Below, one piece after another: positions 43,801 to 53,235 of a DNA stretch of 64,000 nt. The stretch comes from Bin94 sp965215535. Its GTDB lineage: Bacteria > Gemmatimonadota > Gemmatimonadetes > Longimicrobiales > Gaopeijiaceae. The stretch lies in NCBI GenBank assembly GCA_965215535.1, contig OZ244063.1, forward strand, positions 1,302,001 to 1,366,000. Reading direction: 5' to 3'. A program made the position numbers and the translations under genes. The notes beneath the pieces are model-generated. The model saw only the letters and a program-made list of their open reading frames with translations, was not told the DNA's origin and searched no databases. Each line of letters begins with the position of its first letter. The stretch's first letter is position 1.

Positions 43801-44340
43801 GTGGAGGACGCACACCCCCCCTATCTGATCGTCGGGCACCTCAACAAGGTGCATGGAACGCGGGGCGAGCTCTTTGTCTGGCCGCTGACCGATCACCCCG
43901 GGAGCCACTTTCTTCCAGGTCAACTCCACCTTCCGGGCAATGCTGCGGGCGACCGCCCCTCTGCCACCCTTTCCCCCCTTGCCATCGAGGCCGTTCGCCC
44001 CTATCGGCGCGGCTTCCTCGTTCGCTTTGCCGGCATCGACGACCGCGCGGCTGCCGAAGATCTGCGCGGACGCTACCTGTTCAGACCCTTCGAGACGATC
44101 GACGCGGCCGCCGAAGACGAAATTTTCTACCATGAGCTTCTGGGGGCGACGGTGGCGACCGCCGCAGGCGACGATCTGGGCACGGTTGCCGAGGTCTTTC
44201 CGCTGCGCCCCGCCGACCTGCTTCAGGTCAATGGCCCGCAGGGCGAAATCCTGATCCCCTTCTCGCATCCCTTTGTGGTCGAGGTGGACCGGGCGCGACG
44301 CCACCTCGTTGTGGATCTTCCCGACGGCTTCCTGGCATGA
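43801..44340 (+). CDS. rimM: Ribosome maturation factor RimM
   Basis: 179 aa, GTG start at 43801. The N-terminal RimM domain shows VGHLNKVHGTRGELFVWPLTDHP and the C-terminal PRC-barrel shows YHELLGATVATAAGDDLGTV and LLQVNGPQGEILIPF. It helps process the 30S 3' domain. Its place between rpsP and trmD is the conserved order. Confidence 0.95.
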   Translation: MEDAHPPYLIVGHLNKVHGTRGELFVWPLTDHPGSHFLPGQLHLPGNAAGDRPSATLSPLAIEAVRPYRRGFLVRFAGIDDRAAAEDLRGRYLFRPFETIDAAAEDEIFYHELLGATVATAAGDDLGTVAEVFPLRPADLLQVNGPQGEILIPFSHPFVVEVDRARRHLVVDLPDGFLA

Positions 44341-44482
44341 GTTTTCGCGTCATCAGATCGGATTGTCCGGCTGTGGCCTTGCATGTGCATCGATTCCGGA
44401 AGCGCCTGTGCATCTGCGCCCCTCCGCCGCCCGTCGGCGACCACATGACAGGCCGTCCGCCATTGGGGGCCGGAGGACGCTC

Positions 44483-45202
44483 ATGACCCCGCTTCGCATC
44501 AATATTGTCACAATATTTCCCGATTTCTTCGCCGACCCCCTTGCCCTCGGCATTCCGGGGCGCGCCGCCCGGGCCGGCCTGGTCGAGTTTCGGATCTGCG
44601 ACCTCCGCGACCATACGCACGACCGTCACCGCACCGTTGACGACGCACCCTACGGCGGGGGCGCGGGGATGGTCATGAAGCCTGAACCCTTCTTCGAGGC
44701 CATCGACGATCTGCAGCCCTCGGGGCCGGTGATTCTGCTCTCGGCGCGGGGCCGGCGCTTCTGTCACGACGACGCCGTGCGCCTCTCGCTCCAGCCCGAG
44801 ATCAGCGTCCTCTGCGGCCACTACAAGGATGTGGATCAGCGGGTGGCCGATCATCTGGCAACCGAAGAGCTTTCCCTGGGCGACTTCGTTCTCTCCGGGG
44901 GCGAAGTTGCAGCGCTGGCAATCACCGACGCCATTGTTCGTCTTCTGCCCGGAGCGCTGGGCGATCACGATTCGGCGGCAACCGATTCCTTCTACGATGG
45001 CAGCTCCCTGTCGCCCCCCTCCTACACCCGCCCGCCCACATACCGGGGATTCGCGGTTCCCGAGGTTCTGCGGAGCGGCGACCACGCGGCGATCGCCAGA
45101 TGGCGCAGAGAGGCAGCCGACGATCTGGCCCGCACAAGAGACCTGGAGAGCACGCCGAATGCACGCCCGACCGGGAGTGGGGAAGAGGAGTCGTCGGGCT
45201 GA
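44483..45202 (+). CDS. trmD: tRNA (guanine-N1)-methyltransferase
   Basis: 239 aa. This SPOUT/trefoil-knot enzyme makes m1G37 using S-adenosylmethionine. Motifs: INIVTIFPDFF, DDAPYGGGAGMVMKPEP, ILLSARGRRF, LCGHYKDVDQRV and the knot segment SLGDFVLSGGEVAALAITDA. ATG 44483 has GGAGG about 7 nt upstream. A 142-bp spacer separates it from rimM. Confidence 0.97.
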   Translation: MTPLRINIVTIFPDFFADPLALGIPGRAARAGLVEFRICDLRDHTHDRHRTVDDAPYGGGAGMVMKPEPFFEAIDDLQPSGPVILLSARGRRFCHDDAVRLSLQPEISVLCGHYKDVDQRVADHLATEELSLGDFVLSGGEVAALAITDAIVRLLPGALGDHDSAATDSFYDGSSLSPPSYTRPPTYRGFAVPEVLRSGDHAAIARWRREAADDLARTRDLESTPNARPTGSGEEESSG

Positions 45203-45520
45203 GGGGGTTCACCCCCTGTCGGCGCGAGGTGGAGATGCAATTCCCTGCCGGAAAAGGAGCTGCTCTTCGTCCCCGCCCCCGGGCCTTGGGGAGCAAGTCT
45301 TCCACACCGATGCATTCGCGCCGTATCGGTTGCGCGCCCGGTTCCCATCCCTGGGACCACATCTCGCTCAAGCGGATCGCTTCTTCCCTTGCGGCCTATT
45401 TCCAGTTATCTTTCTTGGCTGTCATTCAGAGGAACAAGCCTATCAGAGACCGCATTCCCGTCGGTCGGCGGGAGCGCCCCGGCCCCTTCCAGGGAACCCG
45501 AAAAAGAGAGGAGCCATGTC
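45203..45520 (+). other. trmD-rplS spacer, no gene recognised
   Basis: 318 bp. No gene is visible; it is long for this cluster and may act as the L19 mRNA leader. I could not identify a conserved ribosomal-protein leader structure by eye. Confidence 0.35.
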
Positions 45521-45883
45521 ATGGCGGATTTTCTGCACCACATCGATATGGAAGATGCCCGCGATGACCTTCCCGACTTTGCGCCCGGCGACACGATCCG
45601 GGTGCTGTACCGGGTTCGCGAGGGACAGAAGGAGCGCATTCAGGTCTTTCAGGGGGTCTGCCTTCTTCGGCGCGGCTCGGGCATGGGCGAGACCTTTACC
45701 GTGCGCAAGATCTCGAGCGGTGTCGGCGTCGAGCGCGTATTTCCGGTGAATGCGCCCACCGTCGGCGGTGTCGAGATCGTGCGGCGGGGCCGGGTGCGAC
45801 GCGCCAGACTCTACTATCTGCGCGCCTTGCGCGGCAAGGCGGCCCGCATCCGGGAGAAGCGTTCGACCACGCGGCCGAACTAG
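45521..45883 (+). CDS. rplS: 50S ribosomal protein L19
   Basis: 120 aa. LPDFAPGDTIRVLYRVREG, RIQVFQGVCLLRRGSGMGETFTVRKIS, GVGVERVFPVNAPTV and RRGRVRRARLYYLR are family hallmarks. ATG 45521 has GAGGAG about 9 nt upstream. The next gene, rnhB, begins within a few bases of the stop. Confidence 0.97.
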   Translation: MADFLHHIDMEDARDDLPDFAPGDTIRVLYRVREGQKERIQVFQGVCLLRRGSGMGETFTVRKISSGVGVERVFPVNAPTVGGVEIVRRGRVRRARLYYLRALRGKAARIREKRSTTRPN

Positions 45884-45887
45884 TTCG

Positions 45888-46475
45888 CTGACCCGCGAAG
45901 ACGCCCCGGTTCATCTGGCCGGGGTCGATGAGGCAGGGCGGGGGCCGCTGGCGGGACCGGTTGTCGCGGCGGCGGTGATCCTGGCCGAAGGGGTCGCCAT
46001 TGAGGGCGCAGCCGACTCCAAGACGCTGACCGCCACGGAGCGCGAGCGACTTGCACAAACGATCCATGAGCAGGCGCTGGCAGTGGGAATCGGGGCCGCA
46101 TCGGCCCGGGAGATTGACCGCGTGAACATTCTGCGCGCGACGACCCGGGCAATGGCGCGTGCGCTGGCCCGCCTCGCGCCCCCCCCCGATCGCGTGGTGG
46201 TCGATGGCCTGCCGGTGCGGGATCTGGGGTGGCGACACGAGGCCGTGGTCGGAGGCGACGGAATCGTCCCTGCGATCGCCTGCGCCTCGATCGTGGCCAA
46301 GGTCTGCCGCGACCGCCTGATGATGCGTCTGGCAGCGCGCTATCCCGCATACGGCTGGGAGCGCAACATGGGCTATGCAACGGCCGAGCACCGCCAGGCC
46401 CTGCGCGAACTCGGCCCCACCCCCCACCATCGCCTCACCTTCGGGCTGCTGCAACTGGAGCTTCCTCTTGCGTAA
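45888..46475 (+). CDS. rnhB: Ribonuclease HII
   Basis: About 195 aa. It removes ribonucleotides from DNA. The active-site motifs are clear: AGVDEAGRGPLAGPVVAAAVIL (Asp-Glu pair), ADSKTLT, VVVDGLPV, ACASIVAKVCRDRLM, and PAYGWERNMGYATAEHRQAL. No ATG, GTG or TTG lies between the rplS stop and the first motif. CTG 45888 is placed as the start by homology. An ATG at 45750 would overlap rplS by 134 bp and is unlikely. The start is therefore uncertain. Confidence 0.9.
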   Translation: MTREDAPVHLAGVDEAGRGPLAGPVVAAAVILAEGVAIEGAADSKTLTATERERLAQTIHEQALAVGIGAASAREIDRVNILRATTRAMARALARLAPPPDRVVVDGLPVRDLGWRHEAVVGGDGIVPAIACASIVAKVCRDRLMMRLAARYPAYGWERNMGYATAEHRQALRELGPTPHHRLTFGLLQLELPLA

Positions 46476-46523
46476 AGGCGCGTGGAAATGTCGAGTGCGC
46501 ACCCGGCGGATTATCTTTCTCGC

Positions 46524-46596
<73 letters not shown>

Positions 46597-46634
46597 CTTC
46601 CCCCACCCCTCCCCACAGAAGGAGTCTCCAAACC

Positions 46635-49286
46635 ATGAACCGCTCCCCTCTACCCGCCCCCGCACTCCTCCTTGCGGCGGCCTTCGCCCTCCTCGCGCTT
46701 CCCCTCCTTCCCCCTTCCCTCTCCGCCCAGGACGCCGCTTTGCGGGGCGAGACCATGGATCCCCGCGCAATTCTGGACGCTCCGGGATGGGTGGAGCCCC
46801 CGGCCTCGATCGCCGAGGCGGTTCTTGCGCCCCGCTACCTGAATGTCTCGCTCGACCGGCCCAGCCCCGATGGAATGTGGTTCCTGCATCTGCTCGGCGA
46901 CGGCCCCGTTCCCATGGATCGCTTCTCGCGCCCCTTCGACGAGCTCGGCGGCCAGTTCTACGAGCCGCAGGCCAATCGCGCCCGCTCGCTCTCGATTCGC
47001 AGCATGGCGGGACTGCAGGTCATCTCGGCAACCGACGGAACAGTCACCGACATTGAAGTTCCGGATGGCGCGCGCATCTCGGGAGCGCAGTGGTCGCCCG
47101 ATGGTTCGCGACTGGCATTTCTCGTGCATACCGACGACGCCACGCACATCCATGTGGCCGATCCGGCCCGTGGCGACTCCCGCCGCATTACCCGCGATCC
47201 GGTTCTGGCCACCATGGTCACCACCTTCGAATGGACCTCCGGCGGCGACGAAATTGCAACGGTCCTGATTCCTGCCGATCGCGCCTCCCGACCCATGGCG
47301 CCCAGGGTTCCGACGGGTCCCCAGGTCAAGCGCACCGAAGAGGGAAAGAACATTCTGCGCACCTATGCAAGTCTCATGGCGACGCCTCATGACGAAGCCC
47401 TGCTGGAATGGCACGTAACGGGTCAGCTTGCCACAATCGCGGTGGACAACAGGCGGGTCACGGCCATCGGCAGCCCCGCCATGATCCGCAGCTTCGACTT
47501 TGCGCCCGACGGCCGGCATGCGCGCGTCACAACCATGCAGCGCCCCTTTAGCTATATCGTGCCGGTGACGAGCTTTGGCCGCGTCGAGGAGATCTGGGAT
47601 CGCGACGGCAGCGTGCTCGCCGAGGTCGACGTCACCGAGCTGAATACCGGAATTCGGGGTGCGCCCTCGGCTCCGGGAGTGGCCGGCGACGAGGAAGAGC
47701 CCGACCGGCGCCGGATGATGTGGCGGAACGATGGCGCGGGACTGGTCTATCTGCGTATGGAGCGCGCTCGCGACGAGGACGAGGGCGACGAGGCTGCCGC
47801 AGACGAGGAGGATTCCGAAGATGCCGGACGGATGGACCGGGTCATGCTCTGGGCGCCGCCCTTTGGCGAAGAGGACGAACGCATGTTGTACGAAAGCCGG
47901 CGACGGATGACCAATCACCGGTATTCGGCCGACTATGAATGGCTCTTTGTCACCGAAGGAGGCAGCGCCGGTCGCGGCGGGGCGGGGGGCGGCACGCGCA
48001 CCGAGTACGCAGTCCGGCTCTCCGAACCCGACACGCGCCATACGATCAGCGAGTGGGACACCGAGGATTTTCACGCCAATCCGGGATCGCTGCTCATGCA
48101 GGGCGGTCGGGTTGGGGGCGGCGGATTCGCCCGCTTCGGAGGTGGCGGTGGCGGGGGCGCCGTGCATACCGTGGAGGTGGCCGGGGCCGAGGGCTCCGAG
48201 ACCGTCTTTCTGGCTGGAATGATCTACAACGAGGATCCGCTGGCGGAATCGCCGAAGAGCTTCCTGGACCGGGTCATGCTCCGGACGGGCGAGAGCGAGC
48301 GCATCTACGAGAGCTCGAACGAAGGCGAGTTCGAGCGGCTTGTGACCGTTCTGGATGCCGCCGCCGGGCGCCTTGTCGTTCAGCGCGAATCGCCCACCGA
48401 GGTCGCGCAGGGATTCCTTGTCGAGGACGGCGCGCGCACGCAGCTTACCGCCAATATCGACTACACCCCCGACCTGACCCATGCGCCGCGTCAACGCTTC
48501 ACCGTGGAGCGGCCGGATGGCTTCCGCTTCCTGGTCAACGTCACCCTGCCCCCCGACTTCCGCGAGGGCGAGCGCCGACCCGCCATGTTCTGGTTCTATC
48601 CGCGCGAATACGAAGATCAGGAATCCTACGACGAGGGCGCGCGCACCTTCAACAAAAATGCCTTCCCCGGCTTCGGTACGCGATCCATCGAATATCTTGT
48701 GCGTTTGGGGTATGTTGTGGTAGAACCCGATGCGCCGATCGTGGGCGAAGAGGGTCGCATCAATAACAATTATGAACATGACTTGCGCAACAATCTGGCC
48801 GCGGTCATCGACGAGCTGGACGCGCGCGGCATCATTGATCGCAAGCGCCTGGGGCTGGGCGGTCACTCCTACGGCGCCTTCGGCACCCTCAATGCAATGG
48901 TGCACACGCCCTTCTTCCGGGCGGGCATTGCAGGCGACGGCAACTACAATCGCACCTTCACCCCGCTCGGCTTCCAGCGCGAACCCCGCCACTTCTGGGA
49001 TGCGCGCGAGGTCTACCTGGGAATGTCGCCCTTTGTCTATGCCAACAACCTGACCGGCGCGGTGCTCCTCTATCATGGTCTGCACGACCAGAATGTCGGC
49101 ACGGCGCCCGATCACTCGCCCCGGCTCTTCCATGCGCTGAACGGGTTGGGCAAGGAAGCCGCCATGTATCTCTATCCCTTCGAGGATCATGGCCCGGCAA
49201 CCCGCGAGACGCTGCTCGATCTGTGGGCGCGCTGGGCGGCGTGGCTGGAGCTGCACCTGACCGCCGAGGAGCGGTCCGTGACATGA
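46635..49286 (+). CDS. Secreted S9-family (prolyl oligopeptidase-like) serine peptidase
   Basis: 883 aa. A signal peptide (LLLAAAFALLALPLLPPSLSA) precedes a beta-propeller of WD-like repeats (ISGAQWSPDGSRLAFLVH), then the alpha/beta-hydrolase domain. The catalytic triad is Ser745 in GGHSYGAFG, Asp818 in YHGLHDQNVG and His852 in PFEDHGPATR. Two low-complexity insertions are odd: an acidic run near residue 380 and Gly-rich stretches near 445-455 and 490-515. It probably degrades peptides outside the cytoplasmic membrane. Confidence 0.9.
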   Translation: MNRSPLPAPALLLAAAFALLALPLLPPSLSAQDAALRGETMDPRAILDAPGWVEPPASIAEAVLAPRYLNVSLDRPSPDGMWFLHLLGDGPVPMDRFSRPFDELGGQFYEPQANRARSLSIRSMAGLQVISATDGTVTDIEVPDGARISGAQWSPDGSRLAFLVHTDDATHIHVADPARGDSRRITRDPVLATMVTTFEWTSGGDEIATVLIPADRASRPMAPRVPTGPQVKRTEEGKNILRTYASLMATPHDEALLEWHVTGQLATIAVDNRRVTAIGSPAMIRSFDFAPDGRHARVTTMQRPFSYIVPVTSFGRVEEIWDRDGSVLAEVDVTELNTGIRGAPSAPGVAGDEEEPDRRRMMWRNDGAGLVYLRMERARDEDEGDEAAADEEDSEDAGRMDRVMLWAPPFGEEDERMLYESRRRMTNHRYSADYEWLFVTEGGSAGRGGAGGGTRTEYAVRLSEPDTRHTISEWDTEDFHANPGSLLMQGGRVGGGGFARFGGGGGGGAVHTVEVAGAEGSETVFLAGMIYNEDPLAESPKSFLDRVMLRTGESERIYESSNEGEFERLVTVLDAAAGRLVVQRESPTEVAQGFLVEDGARTQLTANIDYTPDLTHAPRQRFTVERPDGFRFLVNVTLPPDFREGERRPAMFWFYPREYEDQESYDEGARTFNKNAFPGFGTRSIEYLVRLGYVVVEPDAPIVGEEGRINNNYEHDLRNNLAAVIDELDARGIIDRKRLGLGGHSYGAFGTLNAMVHTPFFRAGIAGDGNYNRTFTPLGFQREPRHFWDAREVYLGMSPFVYANNLTGAVLLYHGLHDQNVGTAPDHSPRLFHALNGLGKEAAMYLYPFEDHGPATRETLLDLWARWAAWLELHLTAEERSVT

Positions 49287-49329
49287 AGCAAGGCCCCCTG
49301 CGCCAGCAGCTCCACCGCCACCTCCGCGC

Positions 49330-51663
49330 ATGGCCCGGGCGGCCCGAGGCAAGCGAACGGTGAGCGCTCCGGGACAGGAGAGCGGCCGGCATATCGGCCT
49401 GATCCGCGCAACCGGGGTTGGCCTGGGTGCCATCGTCGGCAGCGGCATTCTGGTACTGGCCGGGGTGGCCTTTGCGACAACGGGCCCAAGCGCGGTTCTC
49501 GCCTTTGCCCTGAACGGGGCGATCGGCATGCTCACGGTCTGTTCCTTTTCGGAGCTGGCCGCGCGCTTTCCGCAATCGGGCGGCACCTACACCTATGCGC
49601 GGCAGGTGCTGACGGTTGAGGTCGCCTTTGCGGTGGGATGGGTGGTGTGGTTTGCATCGGTGGTGGCCGCAGTGCTCTACGCCATGGGGTTTGCGGTCTT
49701 CCTGGTTCCCTTTCTTGAACAGATCTTCCTCTTTGCCAATGGCGACATTCCGGGCTGGCTCGGTTCGCGGCCCGCCCTGGTGGGCTATGCGCTGGCGGCG
49801 GTCGGCTACTACAAGGTGCGCCTGACGCGCTCGGCGTCGGGAGGGGGACAGTGGGAAACCTGGGGCAAGGTGATTGTCTTTCTGGTTGTGGTTCTGGCGG
49901 GAATCCTGGCTCTCTTCGGCGATCCCCTGCCGCCGGGCGCCCTGGCCGCGCGCTTCCGGCCTTTCTTCTCCGATGGATTTGCGGGTCTTGCGCAGGCAAT
50001 GGGCTATACATTCATTGCGCTTCAGGGCTTCGATCTGATTACTGCGGTCGGCGGCGAGGTCAGGAATCCGCAGCGCAACCTGCCGCGCGCCATGTTTCTC
50101 TCGCTGGGAATTGCGCTGATCCTCTATCTGCCGCTCCTCTTTCTGATTGTGGCGATCGGCAGCCCGGATCGTCCGATTGCCGAGGCGGCTGCGGCCAATC
50201 CCGAGATTCTCTTCGCCGAAGCCGTGCGCAACTTCATGGGGCCGGCCGGCTACTGGCTCATTATTGCCGGGGGTCTGCTCGCAATGCTCTCGGCGCTCCA
50301 GACCAATCTCCTTGCCGCATCGCGCTTTGCGCGCACCATGGGCGCCGACCGCACCCTTCCCCCCCGCCTTGCGCATCATGCGCCGGGCACCGGCACCCCC
50401 ACGGCGGCAATTCGCCTGAGCGCAATTATTGTTGCACTGATGCTGATTGTCATTCCCGATGTCGCGGCTGCGGGGGCCATGGCAAGTCTGATCTTTCTTG
50501 CCTGTTTCGCGCTTACGCACAAGATCGGCTACCTGGCCCGGCGACGCGCCGGCAAGACCGACGGCTTCCGCGCTCCCGCCTTTCCGCTGGTGCCGGTTGT
50601 CGGGGGCAGCGCCTGCCTGATCATCGGTCTCTACCAGGCGGTGGCGGTTCCGCCGGCCGGGGTTCTGGCGGCGGTGTGGCTGGCGGTGGGGGCGGTTCTC
50701 TATGTCCTCTATCTGGCCCCGCGTGCCCGCGCGGTCGATGCGTCGTCCGAGGCGCGCGATCCCGAGATGATGCGGCTGCGGGGTCGGCGGCCGGTGGTTC
50801 TGGTTCCCATTGCAAACCCGGCCAACGCCGAAACCATGGTGACGATGGCGCGCGCGCTGGCGCCGCCCGAGGTCTCGCGTGTGCAATTGCTGTCGGTGGT
50901 CGAGCCGCCGCCCGCTACCGGCGAGGGTGCCGACAGGAGCGATCCGGGCGCTCTGCCGCGTGGCGTGCGCGATGCACAGGCGGTGCTCGGGGGTGCGCTG
51001 AAGACGGCGCTCCGGGTGGATGTGCGGCCCGAGGCGCTGATTACCCTGCACCGCGACCCCTGGAGCGAGATTGCGCGGGTGGCGGAGGCGACCCGCTGCG
51101 AGAGCCTTCTCCTGGGGGTGGGCGACCTCGACGATTCGCTGATGACCGGACCTCTGGCCGAAATGATTGGCCAGGTGGATGCCGATGTGGTGATCCTGCG
51201 CGCCCCTGCCGACTGGACGCCCGATGGAGTGCACCGCATTCTGGTGCCGGCCCGCGGGGGACGCGATCAGAGCCCGGTGCGCGCGCGCCTATTGGGAAGC
51301 CTGAGCCGAACCGGCGACCGCGACGTGGAGTTTCTGGGGGTGCTGGGCGACGATGTGGGGCCGGGCATGCGGCGTCGCGCCCTTCGCGAGCTGGAGCGGA
51401 TCGCCCGCGACGAGGTGGGGCGGGATGCGCACGCCGAACTGGCCATTGGCGACGATGTGGCAGCCGAGGTGGCCCAGCACGCGGACGGCGTCGATCTGTT
51501 GATCCTGGGCTTTCACCGCAGCGGTCGCCGTCGCGCCGTCTTCAGCAGCCTGATGCTCGAGATTGCCCGCGCAACCCACTGTCCATTGGTGATGATCAGC
51601 CACAGACGGGGGACATCGAGGCTGTCGGAGGCCTCGGTTTTCGCGCGCAGGCCGCAGGGGTAG
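49330..51663 (+). CDS. APC-superfamily amino-acid permease fused to two C-terminal USP-like domains
   Basis: 777 aa. The N-terminal 460 residues form an APC transporter with about 12 helices (GLIRATGVGLGAIVGSGIL, then FSELAARFPQSGGTYTYAR). The C-terminal 280 residues contain two universal-stress-protein folds. The first ends near DVVILRAP, the second near CPLVMISHRRG. The ATP-binding G-2X-G-9X-G-S/T pattern is not intact in either (GVGDLDDSLMTG; GFHRSGRRRAVFSS). It likely imports an amino acid or other small solute; the substrate is unknown. ATG 49330 is used, and an internal GTG is possible. Confidence 0.87.
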   Translation: MARAARGKRTVSAPGQESGRHIGLIRATGVGLGAIVGSGILVLAGVAFATTGPSAVLAFALNGAIGMLTVCSFSELAARFPQSGGTYTYARQVLTVEVAFAVGWVVWFASVVAAVLYAMGFAVFLVPFLEQIFLFANGDIPGWLGSRPALVGYALAAVGYYKVRLTRSASGGGQWETWGKVIVFLVVVLAGILALFGDPLPPGALAARFRPFFSDGFAGLAQAMGYTFIALQGFDLITAVGGEVRNPQRNLPRAMFLSLGIALILYLPLLFLIVAIGSPDRPIAEAAAANPEILFAEAVRNFMGPAGYWLIIAGGLLAMLSALQTNLLAASRFARTMGADRTLPPRLAHHAPGTGTPTAAIRLSAIIVALMLIVIPDVAAAGAMASLIFLACFALTHKIGYLARRRAGKTDGFRAPAFPLVPVVGGSACLIIGLYQAVAVPPAGVLAAVWLAVGAVLYVLYLAPRARAVDASSEARDPEMMRLRGRRPVVLVPIANPANAETMVTMARALAPPEVSRVQLLSVVEPPPATGEGADRSDPGALPRGVRDAQAVLGGALKTALRVDVRPEALITLHRDPWSEIARVAEATRCESLLLGVGDLDDSLMTGPLAEMIGQVDADVVILRAPADWTPDGVHRILVPARGGRDQSPVRARLLGSLSRTGDRDVEFLGVLGDDVGPGMRRRALRELERIARDEVGRDAHAELAIGDDVAAEVAQHADGVDLLILGFHRSGRRRAVFSSLMLEIARATHCPLVMISHRRGTSRLSEASVFARRPQG

Positions 51664-51744
51664 AGCCAACTGCCCTCTGGCTCTGGCAATCCCGTGAAAT
51701 GTGCCGTGGGATTTGTGCAAGGGTGCGGCCTGGAATGCCCTCCG

Positions 51745-53015
51745 CTATCGATCTGCGGGGAGCTGGTTGGGGTCGCCGTTGCTGCGCGCCGGTGCCATTG
51801 CATAAAGGGCAAGTCGCTCCACCCCCAGATCGTCGGTGGTATGGCGGACCAGGATCCAGTCCTGGCCCGCATCCTGTAGAAACATGCGCATGGGCAACCG
51901 CAGCTTCGCTGCCCAGGTGCCGTCGACGTCGAAGACAAGCCATTCGCGCTCATCGCCGGGGCGGCGGAAGTGCTCAACCCAGAGGCGGCCATCGTCCGCA
52001 ATCAGCAGTCGCGCAACTGTGGGAAAGATCGATGGCAAATTGGGTTCCTCGGCCTCCCACCGTCGGGCGCACAGCTCCTGCCAGCTGTTTTCGCGACGGA
52101 CCAGCCGGTACCCGCGGCAAAGCTGTTCCCGGAAGGCGTCATGGTGCGCCGAGGTGACCCTCAGCTCCGGTCCCGGCCAGCGAATTCTGCGGCGGGTTGT
52201 GCCCGACCAGTCCAGAAACTCGACCTCGTATTCGTCGCCGGTCGCCATCCAGACACCATCTGCAGTCGGCGCAAAGACAAGATTGCGTCCCCATGTCCGG
52301 GGGCCCGATACAATTGCATGACCGCTTTCGTCAAATTCCTGAAAGCGGTCCTGGCCGGGAATGCCTCTGCGGATGAGCTGAATGGGCGCGTTCGGCGCAT
52401 CGGCATAGGCAAGGTCCTGCTCTATGCGAAAGAGTAAACTCTCGCGTGAATCCGGGGCGCGATTGGAGAAGACCAGCCGGCCGGCGCACAGGTCAGTCCA
52501 TATCCATAGGGAAATCGCTCGAAGCGCTCGCTGCGGATGAGCCCGCCATCGCCATCCAGGAACGTAATAGTGTTGTTCCGGGAATCGCGCGCAACGATCA
52601 GCGAGTCGGCAACGCACTCATTGCCGGGAATCTCGACGGCCCGAAACTCGCCTGGGCCTTCGCCCTCGTGGCCTGCGGTCCACAGGTGATCGCCATTCGC
52701 AGCGAAGCGCCGGATTTCATGGTACCCCTGCACGGCGACGATCACATCGCCCCCCTGCACCCGCGCGGCCCCGGCAATGCGACTGAAGAGATCGGCATCG
52801 GGGCCATCGGCGCGCCCCACCGAGAAGAAGGGCTCTGGCGCCAGGGCGAGTATGGAGAGCGGCGCCACCTGCGCCGGCATATCCGGCTCCGAGGGCAATG
52901 GCGACTGCGGGATCTCTTCTCCGCACCCGGAAAGCGCGATCAGCAAGGAGAGCAGGAGCGGGGGCGCTGCCGAGTGTACAGGACGGAGGCGACTGTGCTG
53001 CGCGAACATCAACAT
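51745..53015 (-). pseudogene. 6-bladed beta-propeller lipoprotein gene, frameshifted
   Basis: The upstream half (52422-53015) begins MLMFAQHSRL with a lipobox LSGC and a propeller blade carrying GHEGEGPGEFRAV. The downstream half (51745 to about 52490) continues in another frame with RLVFSNRAPDSRESLLF, further blades, and ends LPADR. The frames switch (-1) near 52476-52490 in a GCCGGCCGGC run. One lost base or two gained bases would explain it. A related intact protein is encoded at 59444. It could be a real pseudogene or a sequencing error. Confidence 0.65.
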
Positions 53016-53235
53016 TTTGCCTCCACGACCTGGACAGATCCCGAAAACGCTTCGCCAACAGCAGCTGCAGCTTCTCTGGATTGGCGAATTCTCTAAACTC
53101 CAACTTTAATTAATAACTGTTTTTGACTGCCGTGTCAAATTTCCCGCTCTGCGCGCCGACCGGCCCCCCCAACCGTTCGGTGAATCCGTGCACCCTGCCG
53201 CCCGGCATCGGGCCCCTGGTTGCTAAATTCCGATC
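53016..53235. promoter_or_regulatory. manA upstream region with AT-rich patch
   Basis: 220 bp between divergent genes. An AT-rich stretch (CTTTAATTAATAACTG, around 53104-53119) marks a likely promoter zone; assignment of -35/-10 boxes is uncertain. Confidence 0.35.

Noticed and set aside
45750..45887. ATG at 45750 as rnhB start
   Set aside because: It would overlap rplS by 134 bp and add residues without RNase HII similarity.
46650..49586. 978-codon open frame antisense to the S9 peptidase
   Set aside because: Product lacks domains; the opposite strand carries a complete signal peptide and catalytic triad.
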